This document shows positions 51,525 to 60,509 of a stretch of 64,000 nucleotides of DNA, one piece after another; within the stretch, counting starts at the first letter, position 1; each line of letters opens with the position of its first letter. A program made the translations under genes and the position numbers. The stretch comes from SIG603 sp964369415 (lineage in GTDB: Bacteria > Bacillota > Clostridia > Oscillospirales > Acutalibacteraceae): NCBI GenBank assembly GCA_964369415.1, contig CAYJFP010000001.1, positions 62,001 to 126,000 of the forward strand, read 5' to 3'. The notes below the pieces were generated by a model. The model did not search any database and was not told the origin of the DNA. It saw only the letters and a program-made list of their open reading frames with translations.

Positions 51525-52601
51525 ATGTTAAAAGAATTAATTAGACTAAAAAGGCTATGGGTAATCTTATTGTTCCCTATCGGAATATTGCTCACTTATC
51601 TAGCCACTGTAAATCCTACAAATACCGAAATCATCTTTTCATCTGCAGTTTATAAGGTGTTTTCTCAAATTGTCAGCATGATTTTTGGAATATTTCCGAT
51701 TTCTATCGCCGAGATTCTTTTGGTCGGCGGTGTATTGTCCGTGCTCTTTTTCTTAGGATTTAGCATTTTCAGGTGCATTAAAAAGAAAACTCCTATGCCG
51801 ATTTTCAAGTATGTAATCAATCTTTTAGTCGCCTCTTCGGTGATTTACTTTATGTTTGTCACCTTGTGTGGTATGAATTACTATAGGCTCGATTTTGAAT
51901 ATTACTACGGGAAAGAAGCCGAAAGCTACAGCACCGAAGAGCTTAAACTCATGTGCATAGACTACATAGAAATTTCTGGTGAGATAAGGGAAAACTTAAA
52001 CGAAGAAGACTTTTTGGTTTCAGTCTATACTATGTCGGATAACTCTCACGAGGCTTTTAATCGGTTAAGCGAGACTTACGAGATTTTAGGCGGATTTTAC
52101 AGCAAGCCGAAGCCGATTATTCTCTCAGAACCAATGTCCTACACCAAGATAACTGGGTTTTTCTTCCCATTTACGGTAGAGGCCAATGTAAATGTTGCCG
52201 TGCCCGACTACCAAATTCCTTTTACCATGCTTCATGAACAGGCACATCAAAGAGGATTCATGAAAGAGGACGAGGCAAACTTTCTTGCTTTTTTGGCTGG
52301 AAAAGAATCGAGTGATGACTTGACAAAGTACAGCTCATACATGAGTGCCGTGAACTATGCGCTAAACTCTCTTTACGATACGGACAGGGACTCTTTTAAC
52401 GAAGCTTATTCGTATTTTAACGATTTACAGCTTAAGGACAGAGAGGAAAGCTACTTGTACTGGGAGCAGTTTGAAGAGCAAATAGTCGCCGAGACCTTCA
52501 CGGCGGTAAACGACAACTACCTCAAGGCAAACGGCCAATCCGACGGAGTCATAAGCTACGGAAAAGTAACAGAACTACTACTTTTGGATTATTATTCTTA
52601 A
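51525..52601 (+). CDS. DUF3810 membrane metalloprotease-like protein
   Basis: 358 residues; three hydrophobic segments (about 13-28, 62-83 and 98-114) lead into a soluble domain with HEQAH at 237-241, an HExxH zinc motif, and a following DEANFLAFLAG segment, the DUF3810 hallmarks. The protease domain should face outside. Substrate unknown. A terminator follows the stop, next to the second N gap. Confidence 0.85.
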   Translation: MLKELIRLKRLWVILLFPIGILLTYLATVNPTNTEIIFSSAVYKVFSQIVSMIFGIFPISIAEILLVGGVLSVLFFLGFSIFRCIKKKTPMPIFKYVINLLVASSVIYFMFVTLCGMNYYRLDFEYYYGKEAESYSTEELKLMCIDYIEISGEIRENLNEEDFLVSVYTMSDNSHEAFNRLSETYEILGGFYSKPKPIILSEPMSYTKITGFFFPFTVEANVNVAVPDYQIPFTMLHEQAHQRGFMKEDEANFLAFLAGKESSDDLTKYSSYMSAVNYALNSLYDTDRDSFNEAYSYFNDLQLKDREESYLYWEQFEEQIVAETFTAVNDNYLKANGQSDGVISYGKVTELLLLDYYS

Positions 52602-52605
52602 TAGC

Positions 52606-52642
52606 AAATATAGGGAAGGCTCTTGCCCTCCCTATATTTTTT
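52606..52642 (+). terminator. Terminator of the DUF3810 gene
   Basis: AAATATAGGGAAGGC (52606-52620) pairs with GCCCTCCCTATATTT (52625-52639) with one mismatch; T6 overlaps the end. A second copy appears at 52761-52797 across the gap, which is an assembly artefact. Confidence 0.85.
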
Positions 52643-52742
52643 NNNNNNNNNNNNNNNNNNNNNNNNNNNNNNNNNNNNNNNNNNNNNNNNNNNNNNNNNN
52701 NNNNNNNNNNNNNNNNNNNNNNNNNNNNNNNNNNNNNNNNNN
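52643..52742. other. Assembly gap (100 N) flanked by a 55-bp identical overlap
   Basis: The 55 bases before the gap (52588-52642) equal the 55 bases after it (52743-52797). This is the signature of two contigs that overlap by a k-mer but were not merged, so the true sequence probably has one copy and no gap. Confidence 0.95.
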
Positions 52743-52923
52743 ATTATTATTCTTAATAGCAAATATAGGGAAGGCTCTTGCCCTCCCTATATTTTTTGGC
52801 TAATATCTAATAACTAACGGTGAAAGGCTTATGTGATTTTAAAAGTATTAAATTATCACAAAGATATTATAAAATAGTCATTTACCTTTAATCTTTAGTC
52901 CTATGTTTTTTACAGATGGCTTT

Positions 52924-53937
52924 TTACGCCAAATATGGCTGTAGAATGTTGAATATATAACCTACTACTATGATTCCGATGGCACAAATCGCTATAAATA
53001 CCGCTAAAAGTTTTGGCTTTACGGCTTTTCTTAGCATTATCAGTGACGGTAAGCTAAGAGTTGTTACTGCCATCATGAACGATAGAATAGTTCCGAGTTG
53101 TGCACCTTTTGCAAGAAGTGCCTCGGCAATCGGTATTGTGCCGAATATGTCCGCATAAACAGGCACTCCGATAATTGTTGCGAGTATTACGCCGAACGGG
53201 TTGTTGCTTCCTAGTATCGTCGAAATTACATCCTCTGGAATCCAGTTGTGGATTAAAGCGCCGATTCCGACACCGATTAAAATGTATGGTAAAACCTTTT
53301 TAAAAGTTTGAAGCATTTGGTCTTTTGCATAAATTACTCTGTCTTTTTTCGTAAGTGTCGGTGACTCTATATCCACACTTGAAGCTGATAAAATAAAATC
53401 TTCGATATATTTTTCCATGTGTAGTTTTTCGATAAGTGTACCGCCTATAACCGCAACGGTCAAGCCAAACAGCACATAGATAATCGCAACTTCTGTTCCA
53501 AAAATGCTGGTTAAAAGCACTAAACTACCTAAGTCCACCATTGGTGAGGAAATTAAAAATGAAAACGTTACGCCAAGTGGAAGCTTTGCACTTGTAAATC
53601 CGATAAAAAGTGGAATTGATGAACAGGAACAAAACGGTGTAACTGTTCCTAAAAGCGCCGCTATTATGTTCGCCCAAACGCCTTTAAATCTTCCTAAAAT
53701 CTTTTTACTTCTTTCGGGCGGAAAGTAGCTTTGTATATACGATATTCCAAAAATCAAAGTGCAAAGTAGAACCACAATTTTAATCACATCGTAGATAAAA
53801 AACTGGACACTTCCACCTATCGGCGTGCTTATATCAAGTCCAAAAGATGTTAGCATCATCCCGATTAAATCATTTAGCCACTGCATTCCGAGTATTTGCC
53901 CTTGAAAAAAATCCCACGCTACTCCTAGCCATTCCAT
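52924..53937 (-). CDS. Permease of the ArsP/UPF0718 family
   Basis: 337-residue polytopic membrane protein with about eight hydrophobic segments. Diagnostic TPFCSCSSIPLFIGF near residue 100 has the two conserved cysteines 103 and 105, and SSPMVDLGSLVLL follows; a second half has ANIFGTIPI-like ADIFGTIPIAEALL. The family includes efflux permeases for organoarsenicals and unknown solutes. Located directly downstream of an ArsR-type regulator on the same strand. ATG with GGAGG. Confidence 0.85.
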   Translation of the reverse strand: MEWLGVAWDFFQGQILGMQWLNDLIGMMLTSFGLDISTPIGGSVQFFIYDVIKIVVLLCTLIFGISYIQSYFPPERSKKILGRFKGVWANIIAALLGTVTPFCSCSSIPLFIGFTSAKLPLGVTFSFLISSPMVDLGSLVLLTSIFGTEVAIIYVLFGLTVAVIGGTLIEKLHMEKYIEDFILSASSVDIESPTLTKKDRVIYAKDQMLQTFKKVLPYILIGVGIGALIHNWIPEDVISTILGSNNPFGVILATIIGVPVYADIFGTIPIAEALLAKGAQLGTILSFMMAVTTLSLPSLIMLRKAVKPKLLAVFIAICAIGIIVVGYIFNILQPYLA

Positions 53938-53966
53938 AAATTACCTCCAAATAATACATTAAAAAA

Positions 53967-53978
53967 TTTTGATATGTT
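53967..53978. promoter_or_regulatory. Half-site resembling the ArsR operator before the permease gene
   Basis: TTTTGATATGTT here matches TTTTGATATGTT beside the palindrome upstream of arsR (54357-54368 region). It could let the regulator also act at the permease start; only a half-site is seen. Confidence 0.35.
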
Positions 53979-53995
53979 GTCTTTAAGAAAAACCA

Positions 53996-54331
53996 TCACA
54001 TAGATGGCGTTTCCAAATTTTCTAAATACACTTTGTTTGAATTTTGCAGATTATTCTTAGTCGTCAGCATAATGAGTAATTCCGCCGCTCTTTTTCCACC
54101 GGTTTCACTTAAAGAATAATACATCCACTTGCCCTCTTGCCTTGAGTTTACAAGCCCTGACTCGCAAAGCACCTTCATTTGATAAGAAAGCGCCGACTGC
54201 TTCATTTCTATCAAATCAGATAAAACGCAGGCGCATTTTTCTCCGTCTCTTAAAAACTGTAATATACAAAGTCTTTTTTCATCTGATAAGGCCTTGAATA
54301 TCTTTGCATAACTCTCATTATCGTTTTTCAT
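53996..54331 (-). CDS. ArsR-family metal-sensing repressor
   Basis: 111 residues from the ATG at 54331, eight bases after GAGGT; an upstream in-frame GTG (54346) is not preceded by a site. The winged helix-turn-helix spans about 8-85. Cys33 and Cys35 in EKCACVL form the CxC pair of the classical alpha-3 metal/arsenic site. It sits before the permease (59 bp) and carries a palindromic operator upstream, so it probably controls both. Confidence 0.88.
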   Translation of the reverse strand: MKNDNESYAKIFKALSDEKRLCILQFLRDGEKCACVLSDLIEMKQSALSYQMKVLCESGLVNSRQEGKWMYYSLSETGGKRAAELLIMLTTKNNLQNSNKVYLENLETPSM

Positions 54332-54344
54332 TTTAGACAACCTC

Positions 54345-54364
54345 ACATCAAATATTTTTGATAT
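54345..54364. promoter_or_regulatory. Palindromic operator upstream of arsR
   Basis: ACATCAAA-TATT-TTTGATAT: perfect 6-bp arms ATCAAA (54347-54352) and TTTGAT (54357-54362) around a 4-bp centre, the arrangement expected for an ArsR dimer. Confidence 0.65.
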
Positions 54365-54416
54365 GTTTTATTATATGCTTAAAACTTTGATTTGTCAACA
54401 CTTTTAAAAAAGAAAA

Positions 54417-54438
54417 TTGACGGAATCTCTTCCGTCAA
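54417..54438 (-). terminator. Terminator of the spore protein gene
   Basis: Perfect 9-bp stem TTGACGGAA (54417-54425) / TTCCGTCAA (54430-54438), loop TCTC; on the minus strand followed by a T-rich tail. Confidence 0.85.
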
Positions 54439-54460
54439 CTTTCTATGCCTGCTACGAAAA

Positions 54461-54643
54461 TTATTTCATGCCTTCTTCGTAACTTTTAATCATGTTTTTA
54501 ACCATCTGTCCGCCAACTGAACCGGCTTGTTTAGATGTTAAATCACCGTTGTAACCTTGTTTAAGGTTTACGCCTACTTGTGAAGCTGATTCCATTTTGA
54601 ACTTGTTAAGAGCTTCTCTTGCTTCTGGTACTAAATTTTTCAT
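54461..54643 (-). CDS. Alpha/beta-type small acid-soluble spore protein
   Basis: 60 residues that saturate and protect spore DNA. The conserved core includes REALNKFKMESASQVGV with the germination-protease cleavage Glu (E|SAS), and the SKQAGSVGGQMVKNMI DNA-binding motif. GAGGAG lies before the ATG. I did not find a clear forespore sigma-G promoter by eye. This gene shows that the organism forms endospores or descends from one that did. Confidence 0.93.
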   Translation of the reverse strand: MKNLVPEAREALNKFKMESASQVGVNLKQGYNGDLTSKQAGSVGGQMVKNMIKSYEEGMK

Positions 54644-54731
54644 TTTATTTTCTCCTCAAATAATATTTGCGTTTGTTGATATTATTGTAGACGACAAAAC
54701 AAAAAATATTATTGTAAATTTTTGTTATTTA

Positions 54732-55124
54732 TTATTCAAAGTTTTCTAAAAACTCAATTAAATCTTTGTAATTGTCAAATTCCACACCTGACTTAATAAT
54801 TTCTTTATCCGCATCAGGTAAATTTTCTACCTTTACAGTATCGTTCATCACAGCTATACTCTCTCCTTCTTTAAACACAGCTATAATGCCGTTCTCCTCC
54901 TTAACTATATATATAGGCTCGTCCGCTAACGCTTGTTCTTGATTTGTTAATATATTGTTTTCTTGACTTGCTTTTTCATTTGAAGTATAATTACTCTGCA
55001 CAGGTTGCTCTTTTATAGTGCTTTCACGCAGATAAAATATGTCAATTATGGTTATACTTAATATTAGAATGCTGACTACCGTGAATAGTACACTCATATA
55101 ATTTTGCTTAATAAAATTTTTCAT
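54732..55124 (-). CDS. BofC-like membrane-anchored protein
   Basis: 130 residues from the ATG at 55124, eight bases after AAAGGG (upstream in-frame codons at 55151 and 55130 lack spacing). One N-terminal transmembrane segment (about 9-30), a Gln/Asn-rich linker, then a domain with YIVKEENGIIAVF, LPDADKEIIKSGV and a terminal DLIEFLENFE that resembles the BofC C-terminal domain (forespore/engulfment checkpoint). The match is by eye, so the name is tentative. Confidence 0.6.
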   Translation of the reverse strand: MKNFIKQNYMSVLFTVVSILILSITIIDIFYLRESTIKEQPVQSNYTSNEKASQENNILTNQEQALADEPIYIVKEENGIIAVFKEGESIAVMNDTVKVENLPDADKEIIKSGVEFDNYKDLIEFLENFE

Positions 55125-55213
55125 AAACATATCCCTTTCTATATATAACAAAAACTATTCTATAAATATTATTTCATATAAAATTGTATTTTATTCATTT
55201 TCGGAGGTAAAAA

Positions 55214-57736
55214 ATGTTAAATAACAAGGATCTTAATAAGTTTAATGTTAAAGGTTCTGAAAAAAAATATCTAAACAAAGGTGAAGACGAACTTGCCTAT
55301 GCGGCTGGCGCTACAGCTAAAAGTATTACTTCGATGCTTTTTAAAACCCTTTTGACAATATTTATTATATTGTCAATCGCAGGTCTTACAGTTTTACTTT
55401 CCGTCGGAACTTTCATCTTAAGCTTTAGGGACTACGAAATTCCTTCTTTAGCTACTATAAAGCTTAATCAATCGAGTTTTATGTATGTAGAAGATGAGAA
55501 CGGCGAATCGGACAGATACATGGTCTTTCACAGTACTGAGAACAGAACTTGGATTGACTATTCCGCTATACCTCAAGACATGATAGATGCCCAAGTTGCG
55601 ATTGAGGACAGGCGATATTGGGAGCACGAGGGTGTTGACTGGTGGAACACTATGGGTGCGGCTTTTAACCTTTTGACAGGAGCTGAAGACGTAAGAGGTG
55701 GCTCGACCATCACACAACAGCTCGTAAAAAATGTTACCGAAAACAATCAGGTTAGTATTTTAAGAAAAATTACTGAAATTTTTGCTGCAATGAACTTAGA
55801 AGAAGACTACAGCAAGGAAGAAGTGCTTGAATACTACTTAAACTATGTTAACTACGGCTATGGAACAAACGGTGTTCAAGCAGCTTCTACACTTTATTTT
55901 GGCCACGGAATAGCAGATGCTTCTTTGGCTGAGTGTGCCATGATAGCTGGTATTACACAAAATCCATATCAGTATACTCCGATTTACTTTCCAGACTATG
56001 CCGAGGAGAAAGCGAGACTTGTTTTACAAGAAATGTATAATCAAGAGTATATATCAAAGGATGAATACGACCTTGCAGTCGAAGAGACTTATGATATGAA
56101 TTACTCTTTTACTAGCTCTGAAACTGGTAGTGTAAGTGAAGAAGGCACCGACCTCACCGAAGAAACCGTAGACGATGAAGAGTTTGACTCGGCTTTAGAC
56201 TCAAGTTCTGTTTGGAACTGGTATGTCGAGGAAACTTTTGCAGAACTTACTAGAGATTTGATGGAAGCTTATAACACCTCTGAAGATGCTGCTATTAATA
56301 TGATATACAACGGTGGCCTTAGAATTTATTCCGCCATGGATTTACAAATTCAGGAAGAAGTCGAATCAATCGTTATGGATATTGGAAATATCACCGGCGA
56401 TTCTAAGCTTCAAACAGGATTCTACATGATGGACTACGACGGAAGATTGATAGCCGTTGTCGGTAGTCGTGATGAAAAAACTTCTAACAGGGGACACAGT
56501 TGGGCTACAAATACCCTGCGTTCTCCCGGTTCTTCCATAAAACCACTTAGCGTTTACGCTCCTGCGATAGAACTCGGTGCGATTACCTACGGAAGCGTTG
56601 TTCAAGATCAGCCACTAGAAGACTACTATGGCGTAGGTATAAGCGGACCTAACAACTATGATAGATACTTTAGAGGAAACATGAATGTAGACTTTGCCGT
56701 CATGATTTCTCAAAATGCTCCAGCAGCAAGAATCGTAGATGCAATAGGCTTTGATGCAAGTTACAATTTCCTTGTTGATAGACTTGGCTTTACTAGCTTG
56801 GTTGAAGCTGATAAGTCTTTCTCACCACTTGCAACAGGCGGTATGACACACGGTGTCCATGTCGACGAAATGGTGCAAGGTTTCTCAATTTTTGGTAACG
56901 GTGGTAATCTTTACGACCCTTATACCTATTATTATGTAACAGATAGCGATGGACAAATTATCCTTGATAATAGAACTCAAGTACCTGAAAAAGCGATGTC
57001 AGAAGTCGATGCCAATATAATGAACAAGCTTCTTCAAGAGCCTGTTTACGGATACAGCGGTACTGCTAGAATGGTTCAGATTGACGGAATGACAATCTAC
57101 GGCAAAACAGGTACAACAGATAATATTGACGACCTTTGGTTCATGGGCGGTACGCCTTATGGTGTTGCCGGTGTATGGACGGGATATGCATATCCCGATG
57201 AAAAAGGCAGAATTTATAACGAAGATGCCGCTAAACAGGTTTGGCTAGAAGTAATTCTTCACATGTGGAATAATTATTGGAGTTTTGAAGAATCGAAAGA
57301 CTTCACTTATTCAGATCAACTGGTTCAACATGTATTTTGTAGGTCAAGCGGTTATCTAGCGGGTAGTTATTGTACTGCTACGGATTATGGCTGGTATGAC
57401 GCTAGCGACTCCGTAAGATACTGTAACGGTAACTCAGATCATGTTAGCTTCGGTGCTTCTCCGACAATTCCATCTCCATCTCCGTCGGTTACACCAACTC
57501 CAACTCCTACCACACCTGCTGTAACTGAAGCTCCACCCGTTACCGAGGCTCCACCTGTAACTCAGGCACCTCCTGTAACTGAGGCTCCACCTGTAACTCA
57601 GGCACCTCCAGTAACTCAGGCTCCACCTGTAACTGAATCACCTCCAGTAACTCAGGCTCCTCCTGCTACTGAAACCCCTGTGGTAACACTTCCGCCTGAT
57701 GCGACTACAGAACCCTTTGTACCAAATACTCCATAA
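55214..57736 (+). CDS. Class A penicillin-binding protein with Pro/Thr-rich repeat tail
   Basis: 840 residues. TM about 43-70; family 51 glycosyltransferase about 110-290 with catalytic Glu131 (EDRRYWEHEG) and GGSTITQQL; then an acidic Ser/Glu-rich linker (about 300-335) and a transpeptidase domain with SSIK (S440-K443), SQN (499-501) and KTGT (631-634), all intact. Polymerises and cross-links peptidoglycan. Residues 770-822 are repeats of about six residues, APPVT(E/Q). CGGAGG precedes the ATG. Confidence 0.95.
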   Translation: MLNNKDLNKFNVKGSEKKYLNKGEDELAYAAGATAKSITSMLFKTLLTIFIILSIAGLTVLLSVGTFILSFRDYEIPSLATIKLNQSSFMYVEDENGESDRYMVFHSTENRTWIDYSAIPQDMIDAQVAIEDRRYWEHEGVDWWNTMGAAFNLLTGAEDVRGGSTITQQLVKNVTENNQVSILRKITEIFAAMNLEEDYSKEEVLEYYLNYVNYGYGTNGVQAASTLYFGHGIADASLAECAMIAGITQNPYQYTPIYFPDYAEEKARLVLQEMYNQEYISKDEYDLAVEETYDMNYSFTSSETGSVSEEGTDLTEETVDDEEFDSALDSSSVWNWYVEETFAELTRDLMEAYNTSEDAAINMIYNGGLRIYSAMDLQIQEEVESIVMDIGNITGDSKLQTGFYMMDYDGRLIAVVGSRDEKTSNRGHSWATNTLRSPGSSIKPLSVYAPAIELGAITYGSVVQDQPLEDYYGVGISGPNNYDRYFRGNMNVDFAVMISQNAPAARIVDAIGFDASYNFLVDRLGFTSLVEADKSFSPLATGGMTHGVHVDEMVQGFSIFGNGGNLYDPYTYYYVTDSDGQIILDNRTQVPEKAMSEVDANIMNKLLQEPVYGYSGTARMVQIDGMTIYGKTGTTDNIDDLWFMGGTPYGVAGVWTGYAYPDEKGRIYNEDAAKQVWLEVILHMWNNYWSFEESKDFTYSDQLVQHVFCRSSGYLAGSYCTATDYGWYDASDSVRYCNGNSDHVSFGASPTIPSPSPSVTPTPTPTTPAVTEAPPVTEAPPVTQAPPVTEAPPVTQAPPVTQAPPVTESPPVTQAPPATETPVVTLPPDATTEPFVPNTP
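57521..57690 (+). repeat. Hexapeptide-encoding tandem repeat in the PBP tail
   Basis: About eight to nine 18-bp units coding for APPVT(E/Q) variants, near the 3' end of the penicillin-binding protein gene. Units differ mainly at synonymous positions, so they are not a freshly slipped array. Confidence 0.85.
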
Positions 57737-57754
57737 AAAATACTCTAATTTTTA

Positions 57755-57786
57755 AAAAACTGCTGTGCAAAACGGCAGTTTTTGTT
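57755..57786 (+). terminator. Terminator of the penicillin-binding protein gene
   Basis: AAAAACTGC (57755-57763) / GCAGTTTTT (57775-57783) followed by GTTTTT. Confidence 0.75.
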
Positions 57787-57871
57787 TTTATATTTATTTA
57801 CTGTTGCATTTTGACATAAACTATGATAAACTGTATCTCATGTGAATACAATAGTTTTCGGGTGGTGTACA

Positions 57872-58303
57872 ATGTCTAAAGATAATTTTTTGCTTATCCA
57901 AAAAGATGTACTTCCTGAAATATATGAAAAAGTGCTTCTTGCCAAGAATCTTATCGAAAGCGGCGAGGTAAAAAGCACCTCTGAAGCCGCACAAAGAGCG
58001 GGTATTTCAAGAAGCGTGTTCTATAAATACAAGGATTCCGTTTTTTCCTATAATAAAAAGGAAAGCTCGGGCATTCTTTCCATTCAAATCGTACTTCTTG
58101 ACAAACCGGGCATTTTGGTAAATCTTTTAAAAGAGTTTTACGAGGCTTCGGCGAATATTTTAACGGTGAATCAGGGAATACCTATTAGAGGAAGAGCTTT
58201 TGTCTCACTTTCTGCCGATATATCGAGCATGAAAATTGAAGCGAACGAGTTACTTTCTTCAATAAAGAACTTAAAAGGTGTAGTAAATATAAGTAGTTTA
58301 TAA
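57872..58303 (+). CDS. ACT-domain regulator with N-terminal helix-turn-helix (PheB-like)
   Basis: 143 residues from the ATG at 57872, which follows GGGTGG (an in-frame GTG at 57842 has no site). Residues about 32-55 (STSEAAQRAGISRSVFYKYK) look like a helix-turn-helix, and about 68-143 is an ACT domain (LSIQIVLLDKPGILVNLLKE). Related proteins (UPF0735/PheB) accompany threonine biosynthesis genes; an amino-acid-responsive role is inferred. 16 bp before hom. Confidence 0.82.
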   Translation: MSKDNFLLIQKDVLPEIYEKVLLAKNLIESGEVKSTSEAAQRAGISRSVFYKYKDSVFSYNKKESSGILSIQIVLLDKPGILVNLLKEFYEASANILTVNQGIPIRGRAFVSLSADISSMKIEANELLSSIKNLKGVVNISSL

Positions 58304-58319
58304 TAAAGGAGCATTCTAT

Positions 58320-59564
58320 ATGGCAAAAATAGCTGTCATGGGACACGGTGTAGTCGGTTCGGGAGTTTTAGAGGTTTTAATCGGTAATAAGGAAAGCATC
58401 ACTCTTCGTGCAGGTGAAGAGATCGAGGTTAAACACGTTCTAGATTTAAGAGAATTTGAGGGTTTGAGTTATTCAGATAGATTCACTAAAGATTTTGACG
58501 TGATTCTAAACGACCCCGAAGTTAGCATAGTAGTAGAGGTAATGGGTGGTTTAAATCCTGCCTACAATTTTGTTAAATCTTGCCTTTTAAACGGTAAAAG
58601 TGTTGTTACTTCTAATAAAGAACTCGTTGCGGCTAAAGGTGCAGAGCTTTTACTCATAGCAAAAAACAATAACGCAAACTTCTTGTTTGAAGCAAGTGTT
58701 GGCGGTGGAATTCCGATTATCAGGCCTATAAATCAGTGTCTTGCCGCTAATGAAGTCACCGAAATTGCAGGTATATTAAACGGTACAACGAACTTTATTT
58801 TAACAAAAATGATTCGTGAAAAAATGAATTTCTCCGATGCCTTGGCTTTAGCTCAAGAACTAGGCTATGCAGAAAGAGACCCTTCTGCCGATGTAAACGG
58901 CGGAGATGCCTGTAGAAAAATTTGTATTTTATCCGCTTTGGCGTTTGGTTTTCACGTTTATCCCGATGAAGTTTTCACCGAGGGAATCACAAGCCTTACT
59001 TTAGAAGATGTCGACTATGCTTCGTCTTACGGCGCAGTTATCAAGCTTATCGGCTCTGTTAAAAAACTTGAAAATGATAAACTTCAAATCATGGTTTGCC
59101 CTATGTTTATCAAAAACGACAGCCAACTTTCTGGCGTTGACGATGTGTTTAACGGAATCTTGGTAAGAGGTGATGCGACGGGTGATGTCGTATTTTACGG
59201 AAAAGGTGCAGGTAAACTTCCAACAGCCAGTGCGGTTGTCGGCGATATTATCGACTGCGTAAGACATAATGACAACAAAAAATACATGTTCTGGGAAGAC
59301 ACTAAAGAAAACTATGTTGCCGATTATAAAGAGGCTAACTTTGATTTTTATGTGAGAGTAAACGGAAGCGACAGCGACAAAGCATACAAAGATGCTAAAA
59401 GTGTGTTCGGCTCTATCGAGAGACTTTCTCGTCATGGTATGGAAAACGGCGAGCTTGCCTTTGTGGCTAAAAACCTTAACCAAAACTCTCTTGATAAATA
59501 TGTAGAAGAGCTAAAATCTAAGAATATAGAGACAGTAGCAACAATCAGAATTTCTGATTTTTAA
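58320..59564 (+). CDS. hom: Homoserine dehydrogenase
   Basis: Reduces aspartate semialdehyde to homoserine. 414 residues: NAD motif MGHGVVGSGVLE (7-18), VTSNKELVA (about 98-106), SVGGGIPIIR, GILNGTTNFILTKM and PSADVNGGDACRKI near 195 in the catalytic domain, and a C-terminal ACT domain (about 345-414) expected to bind threonine for feedback. AAAGGAG ribosome site. Confidence 0.96.
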   Translation: MAKIAVMGHGVVGSGVLEVLIGNKESITLRAGEEIEVKHVLDLREFEGLSYSDRFTKDFDVILNDPEVSIVVEVMGGLNPAYNFVKSCLLNGKSVVTSNKELVAAKGAELLLIAKNNNANFLFEASVGGGIPIIRPINQCLAANEVTEIAGILNGTTNFILTKMIREKMNFSDALALAQELGYAERDPSADVNGGDACRKICILSALAFGFHVYPDEVFTEGITSLTLEDVDYASSYGAVIKLIGSVKKLENDKLQIMVCPMFIKNDSQLSGVDDVFNGILVRGDATGDVVFYGKGAGKLPTASAVVGDIIDCVRHNDNKKYMFWEDTKENYVADYKEANFDFYVRVNGSDSDKAYKDAKSVFGSIERLSRHGMENGELAFVAKNLNQNSLDKYVEELKSKNIETVATIRISDF

Positions 59565-59602
59565 AAAGTATTTCCTTAATTTATAAGAAAGGAATAGACT
59601 TA

Positions 59603-60496
59603 ATGATAAGAATTGACGTACCCGCTACAAGTGCAAATCTAGGCTCTGGTTTCGATTCGCTCGGAATTGCCCTTACCATGTACAATAGAGTTTGGATGGA
59701 AGAGCATAGCGAAATTGACATTAAATCCACGGATTCCACCGCCGTGCCAACTGATGAAAGCAATTTGATTTTTTGGGCAGCAAAACAGATTTATGAAATG
59801 TGTGGAAAAAAACTTAAGGGACTTCGAATAAGACAGGAAAACAATATTCCAATGGCAAGAGGCCTTGGCAGTAGTTCGGCCTGTATAGTTTCTGGAATTT
59901 TAGGTGCTAATAGACTGCTTGGAAGTCCGTTTTCGGTGGCGGATTTGCTAAATATTTCAGCAAGAATCGAGGGTCATCCTGATAATACTAGTCCCGCTAT
60001 ATCAGGCGGTTTAGTGGCTTCTGCGATGGAGGCGGACAGGGTTTACAGCGTTAGCGTTCCTGTTTCTGAAAAAATTGCCTTCGCTGTGATGATCCCACCT
60101 TTTGAGCTCAAGACCGAAAAGGCAAGAGGAGTGCTTCCCGAAAAATACTCGAGAAAAGACGCCGTATACAACCTTTCAAGATCCGCACTTATGACGGCTT
60201 CATTATTCTCTGGTAATATAGAAAATCTTAGAGTGGCTGTTCAGGACAAAATTCATCAACCTTATAGAAGCTCTTTAATCGAAAACTCTGACAAGGTTTT
60301 CAGCCTAAGTTATGAACTAGGTTCACTTGGCACATACATCAGCGGTGCTGGCCCTACGATAATTTCTTTAATCGACAGCACTGATAAAGATTTTGAAGCA
60401 AATTTAATCACTCAATTTGAAAAGCGCAAAATATTCGGTTGGGATATTAAAATATTAAACACTGACCCCGATGGGGCAAAAATTGTTATTGAATAA
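59603..60496 (+). CDS. thrB: Homoserine kinase
   Basis: Makes O-phosphohomoserine, 297 residues of the GHMP family: RIDVPATSANLGSGFDSLGI at the start, the ATP-binding PMARGLGSSSACI near 87-99 and the C-terminal GAGPTIIS. GAAAGGAATAG precedes the ATG. thrC, the next enzyme, is not in the window. Confidence 0.95.
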   Translation: MIRIDVPATSANLGSGFDSLGIALTMYNRVWMEEHSEIDIKSTDSTAVPTDESNLIFWAAKQIYEMCGKKLKGLRIRQENNIPMARGLGSSSACIVSGILGANRLLGSPFSVADLLNISARIEGHPDNTSPAISGGLVASAMEADRVYSVSVPVSEKIAFAVMIPPFELKTEKARGVLPEKYSRKDAVYNLSRSALMTASLFSGNIENLRVAVQDKIHQPYRSSLIENSDKVFSLSYELGSLGTYISGAGPTIISLIDSTDKDFEANLITQFEKRKIFGWDIKILNTDPDGAKIVIE

Positions 60497-60509
60497 ACAG
60501 GAGGTATTT

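Larger units (their letters stand above)
52602..52923. other. Intergenic region with duplicated gap flanks
   Basis: 322 bp including the 100-N gap. The left part is a terminator; the right part after the gap begins with the same sequence again. Beyond 52798 I see only AT-rich sequence with no supported element. Confidence 0.7.

Noticed and set aside
52623..52817. Plus-strand frame crossing the second N gap
   Set aside because: It runs through Ns and duplicated terminator sequence; no ribosome site or conserved protein.
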